Part shown: in pieces, positions 6,367 through 8,661 of the stretch
Layout of the letters: every line of letters begins with the position of its first letter
How positions within the stretch are numbered: the first letter of the stretch is position 1
From: Acholeplasmatales bacterium
GTDB taxonomy: Bacteria; Bacillota_I; Bacilli_A; Acholeplasmatales; Anaeroplasmataceae
Direction of reading: 5' to 3'
Assembly: GCA_016288675.1 (NCBI GenBank)
Contig: JAEELC010000055.1
Span: forward strand, 1-8,661
Length of the DNA: 8,661 bases
The notes under the pieces: model-generated
What the model saw: the letters and a program-made list of their open reading frames with translations, nothing else
The model's database searches: none
Told to the model about the DNA's origin: nothing
Position numbers and translations under genes: made by a program

Positions 6367-8151
6367 ATGAAAAAAAATAGTTTATTTATTCATATCATTT
6401 TATTTTATGTTTTAGCATTTATATGCTTCTTTGTTTATGCTAAAACAAATACATATAATGATATATTAATTATTGAAAATAAAGAATTACTTAAAAACCT
6501 TATTATTTGGTTTGGCTCAGGTTGTTTATTTTCACTTATTTGTGCTATTCCTTTAGGTAGATTACCAAAGCAAAGTAATTCGAAAACAGACTGTGCTGTT
6601 ATTGAAATCTTACTTATGCTTTGTGCAATTTTTGGAATTCAAATTCTTGCAACAACTGATATATTTGTAAGTGGTAAATTTTATGTTGAAAATTATGCAC
6701 AATTCAACTATAAGTTCTTAACTTATGGTACTGTTGCATATGCTACTTTTATAGTTTCAGTTTTAGCTTTACATTATGTTGTTACATTAGTATTCTCAAC
6801 TAATAGCATTCCTCAAAGTGAAACTAATGAACGTAAGAAATTCGCATTCGAAGGAGCAATTGTATCTACTTTTTGTGGTGTAGTTGCTACTTTAGTATAT
6901 TTATATTTCAACAAGATTGATAAGAATTTTGCTAATTTAACTACAGATAGTGCTAATAATATCGCATATATTATTGTAAGTTCATTTGTATTATTATATT
7001 TAGTGACATTTACTAATATTTCTTTAAAGAAGAAGCAAATTCGTAATGCTGTCATCGCAACTTTTATTTTTGCAGCAGTAGCTATTGCATTTTTCTTTGG
7101 ATTTAAGAATTTTGAAAAGGTAACTTATCATGAATTAACAGCTTTATTTATGTGTGGTGCTACTGGTTCTTTAATTGTATTATCACTTGCTGCATACATT
7201 TTACGTCCTTTTGTTAAATATATTATTAATGTAGGTAATAAGAACTCATTAGAGAATGATAAATATGCAACTAAGGAAGATTTTATCTTATTAACAGATG
7301 CTTTAAGAGAATCTAATAAGAGAAAAGAAAATGCTGTTTTAGAAAAAGAAGATTCATTAGAAGAACAAAGTGTTGAAACAAATAATGCTTACGAACCATA
7401 TGATGATTCTAAATTAGTTAATGAAATTAATAAACTAAAAGAAGAAATTGATGAGCTTAAGAGACGTCGTCCTGTTTCAAGTGAAACAATCGCAAGAAAT
7501 AACCTTGATAAGGATATGACAGACAAAGCTCGTTATGAAAGAGAACTTGTTACTACTTTACGTAAAGGCTTCAAGGCTAAATTAATTTCTGCTGAAGATC
7601 CATTAAAGAAGTGCTATTCTGATTTAATGAATTTAATTAATAATTATAAGAAAGCTAAAGTGCGTCATGCATTTGCTAAGGATACATTACATGTAGGTAG
7701 AGAAAATATTGCGTTTATTAAGATGAGCCCATCTGGCAAAAAGATGTATGTATTCTATGCTTTAGATAAGTCATATTTAGAAGGTAAGTATCACTTAAAG
7801 GATTTATCTGATAAGAAGAGCTATCAGGCAGCTCCATTACGCTTAAATGTTAAGTCAGAACGTTCTATGAAATACGCTCTTGAATTAATGGAAATTTTAT
7901 TAAATGAAAAGGCTGTTCGTTATCAAAAAGATAAAGAGCCTATTGATTATACAGCAGAATTAAAGCCTATGACAGATGATGAATTAATTCAAGCTGGTTA
8001 TATGAAGAAGCGTGTTGTAGAAAACACTTATTTAATCGAACCAGTATTTGAAGAAAATCCACATAAAAAGGAATATGAGGCTAGACATTCTTTAGAAGAA
8101 GATGAAGATGATACAGAGGAAGAGTTAGAAGACGACAAAGATGAGGAGTAA
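6367..8151 (+). CDS. Eight-helix membrane protein with cytoplasmic coiled coil and acidic tail
   Basis: I do not recognise a named family for this 594-residue protein. Eight hydrophobic helices are visible at about residues 6-25, 43-64, 76-98, 117-143, 160-180, 198-218, 226-246 and 258-288. Basic loops (KKKQIR at 221-226, NERKK at 154-158) fit even pairing, with both ends in the cytoplasm. The soluble part starts near 290. A charged linker leads to a short coiled coil (about 349-368, LVNEINKLKEEIDELKRRR). A compact domain (about 400-515) follows, with KAKLISAEDP, YKKAKVR, GRENIAF, YALD and KYHLKDLSDK. The end is a strongly acidic tail (575-594, mostly Glu and Asp). The compact domain resembles, from memory, one found in uncharacterised Firmicutes proteins. 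There are no transporter, kinase or protease motifs. The start is supported by AGAGG 10 bases upstream. Spacing of 4 bases to the phosphatase gene implies one operon. A structural, sensing or scaffold role is only a guess. Confidence 0.5.
   Translation: MKKNSLFIHIILFYVLAFICFFVYAKTNTYNDILIIENKELLKNLIIWFGSGCLFSLICAIPLGRLPKQSNSKTDCAVIEILLMLCAIFGIQILATTDIFVSGKFYVENYAQFNYKFLTYGTVAYATFIVSVLALHYVVTLVFSTNSIPQSETNERKKFAFEGAIVSTFCGVVATLVYLYFNKIDKNFANLTTDSANNIAYIIVSSFVLLYLVTFTNISLKKKQIRNAVIATFIFAAVAIAFFFGFKNFEKVTYHELTALFMCGATGSLIVLSLAAYILRPFVKYIINVGNKNSLENDKYATKEDFILLTDALRESNKRKENAVLEKEDSLEEQSVETNNAYEPYDDSKLVNEINKLKEEIDELKRRRPVSSETIARNNLDKDMTDKARYERELVTTLRKGFKAKLISAEDPLKKCYSDLMNLINNYKKAKVRHAFAKDTLHVGRENIAFIKMSPSGKKMYVFYALDKSYLEGKYHLKDLSDKKSYQAAPLRLNVKSERSMKYALELMEILLNEKAVRYQKDKEPIDYTAELKPMTDDELIQAGYMKKRVVENTYLIEPVFEENPHKKEYEARHSLEEDEDDTEEELEDDKDEE
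8144..8148 (+). promoter_or_regulatory. Ribosome binding site for the HAD phosphatase, inside the upstream gene
   Basis: AGGAG lies in the last Glu-Glu codons of the membrane-protein gene, 7 bases before ATG 8156. It fixes that start and shows the two genes are read from one message. Confidence 0.5.
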
Positions 8152-8155
8152 TTAA

Positions 8156-8661
8156 ATGAACAAGCTTTTGGTTCTAGATAGGGATGGAGTTGTTAATATT
8201 GAATACGGGGATGTTTACAAAGAAGAAGATTTTCGCTTTATGCCAGGAATCTTTGAACTTTGTAAAAAGTTTCAAGATAAGGGATATTTAATTGTTATTG
8301 CATCAAACCAAGCTGGCATTGCTAAAGGATTGTATACGATTGAACAATATAAGAATTTAAACTATTTTATGTTGGATGAATTTGAACGTAATGGTATTCA
8401 CATTACTAAAACTTATGTTTGTCCACATAGAGATAGTGATAATTGTAATTGTCATAAGCCTAAGCCAGGTATGATTGTAGAAGCTTTAAAGGAATTTAAT
8501 GCTTCTGCTAAATTATCTGTGGCTTATGGTGATAAAATGAGTGACATGGATGCTTATCATGCGGCAGGATTAACTAAGTTATTCTTTGTTCGTGGTGAGA
8601 ATGCTGTTGAAAATCGTGACTACAAATTTACTGTTGTAGATTCACTAATTGAAGAGGAATA
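8156..8661 (+). CDS. gmhB: GmhB-type HAD phosphatase (3' end at the window edge)
   Basis: The 168 codons present look like the whole of a HAD-superfamily subfamily IIIA phosphatase. The final two bases TA are probably the first two of a stop codon. Motif I is LDRDGVVN, with nucleophile D8 and acid/base D10. Motif II is ASNQAGIAKG (S50). A zinc loop with C89, H91, C97 and C99 is followed by HKPKPGM, which supplies the motif III lysine. Motif IV is GDKMSDMDA (D126 and D130). This set, including the Cys-His-Cys-Cys loop, is that of D-glycero-D-manno-heptose 1,7-bisphosphate 7-phosphatase and the related histidinol-phosphatase half of HisB. GmhB makes heptose precursors for lipopolysaccharide or, in Gram-positives, for S-layer and other surface glycans. 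No other heptose or histidine gene is in view, so the substrate is inferred from the family only. It is cytoplasmic and lies 4 bases after the membrane-protein gene, with a good AGGAG at 7 bases. Confidence 0.5.
   Translation, partial: MNKLLVLDRDGVVNIEYGDVYKEEDFRFMPGIFELCKKFQDKGYLIVIASNQAGIAKGLYTIEQYKNLNYFMLDEFERNGIHITKTYVCPHRDSDNCNCHKPKPGMIVEALKEFNASAKLSVAYGDKMSDMDAYHAAGLTKLFFVRGENAVENRDYKFTVVDSLIEEE

Noticed and set aside
6813..7055. Minus-strand open frame of 80 codons within the membrane-protein gene
   Set aside because: It is antisense to hydrophobic helices of the plus-strand gene, with no ribosome binding site or recognisable motif; an artefact of composition.

Overview
The window is very AT-rich and all of its genes lie on the + strand. 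It comes from a fermentative, low-GC Gram-positive-type bacterium (Firmicutes/Bacilli or a Mollicutes relative). The evidence is the codon use, strong AGGAG-type ribosome binding sites, extended -10 promoters, U-tract terminators, a CcpA-type cre motif and a full-length clostridial-type AdhE. All ten tryptophans I could locate in intact reading frames use TGG and no gene needs TGA as a sense codon, so the standard code fits; a Mycoplasma-type code is not supported. I cannot name the genus.

Layout. 1-183 is the 3' end of an M3-family (PepF-like) oligoendopeptidase, closed by a hairpin terminator at 192-215. 184-961 has no intact gene. It holds a near-consensus extended -10 promoter at 214-242, a decayed membrane-protein gene (about 247-720, one frame, no start codon, internal TAA and TGA), a long hairpin terminator (762-804), and the adhE promoter with an overlapping cre-like site (832-884). 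962-3577 is adhE, a bifunctional acetaldehyde/alcohol dehydrogenase with all active-site residues, ending at its own terminator (3588-3622). 3696-6328 is a two-gene unit: a small protein of unknown function whose 3' end overlaps the start of a cytoplasmic family-3 glycoside hydrolase. 6367 to the end is a second two-gene unit: an eight-helix membrane protein with a cytoplasmic coiled coil, an uncharacterised C-terminal domain and an acidic tail, followed 4 bases later by a GmhB-type HAD phosphatase. The window ends two bases into what is probably that gene's stop codon.

Function. AdhE reoxidises NADH by turning acetyl-CoA into ethanol. The GH3 enzyme would release glucose or a similar sugar from imported oligosaccharides or glycosides. 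Together they fit a sugar-fermenting, probably host- or sediment-associated anaerobe, but nothing shows that they are co-regulated. Most of the region looks like ordinary chromosome. The parts that are not explained are the headless remnant behind a good promoter, the small GH3-coupled protein, the C-terminal extension of the GH3 enzyme, and the multi-domain membrane protein.
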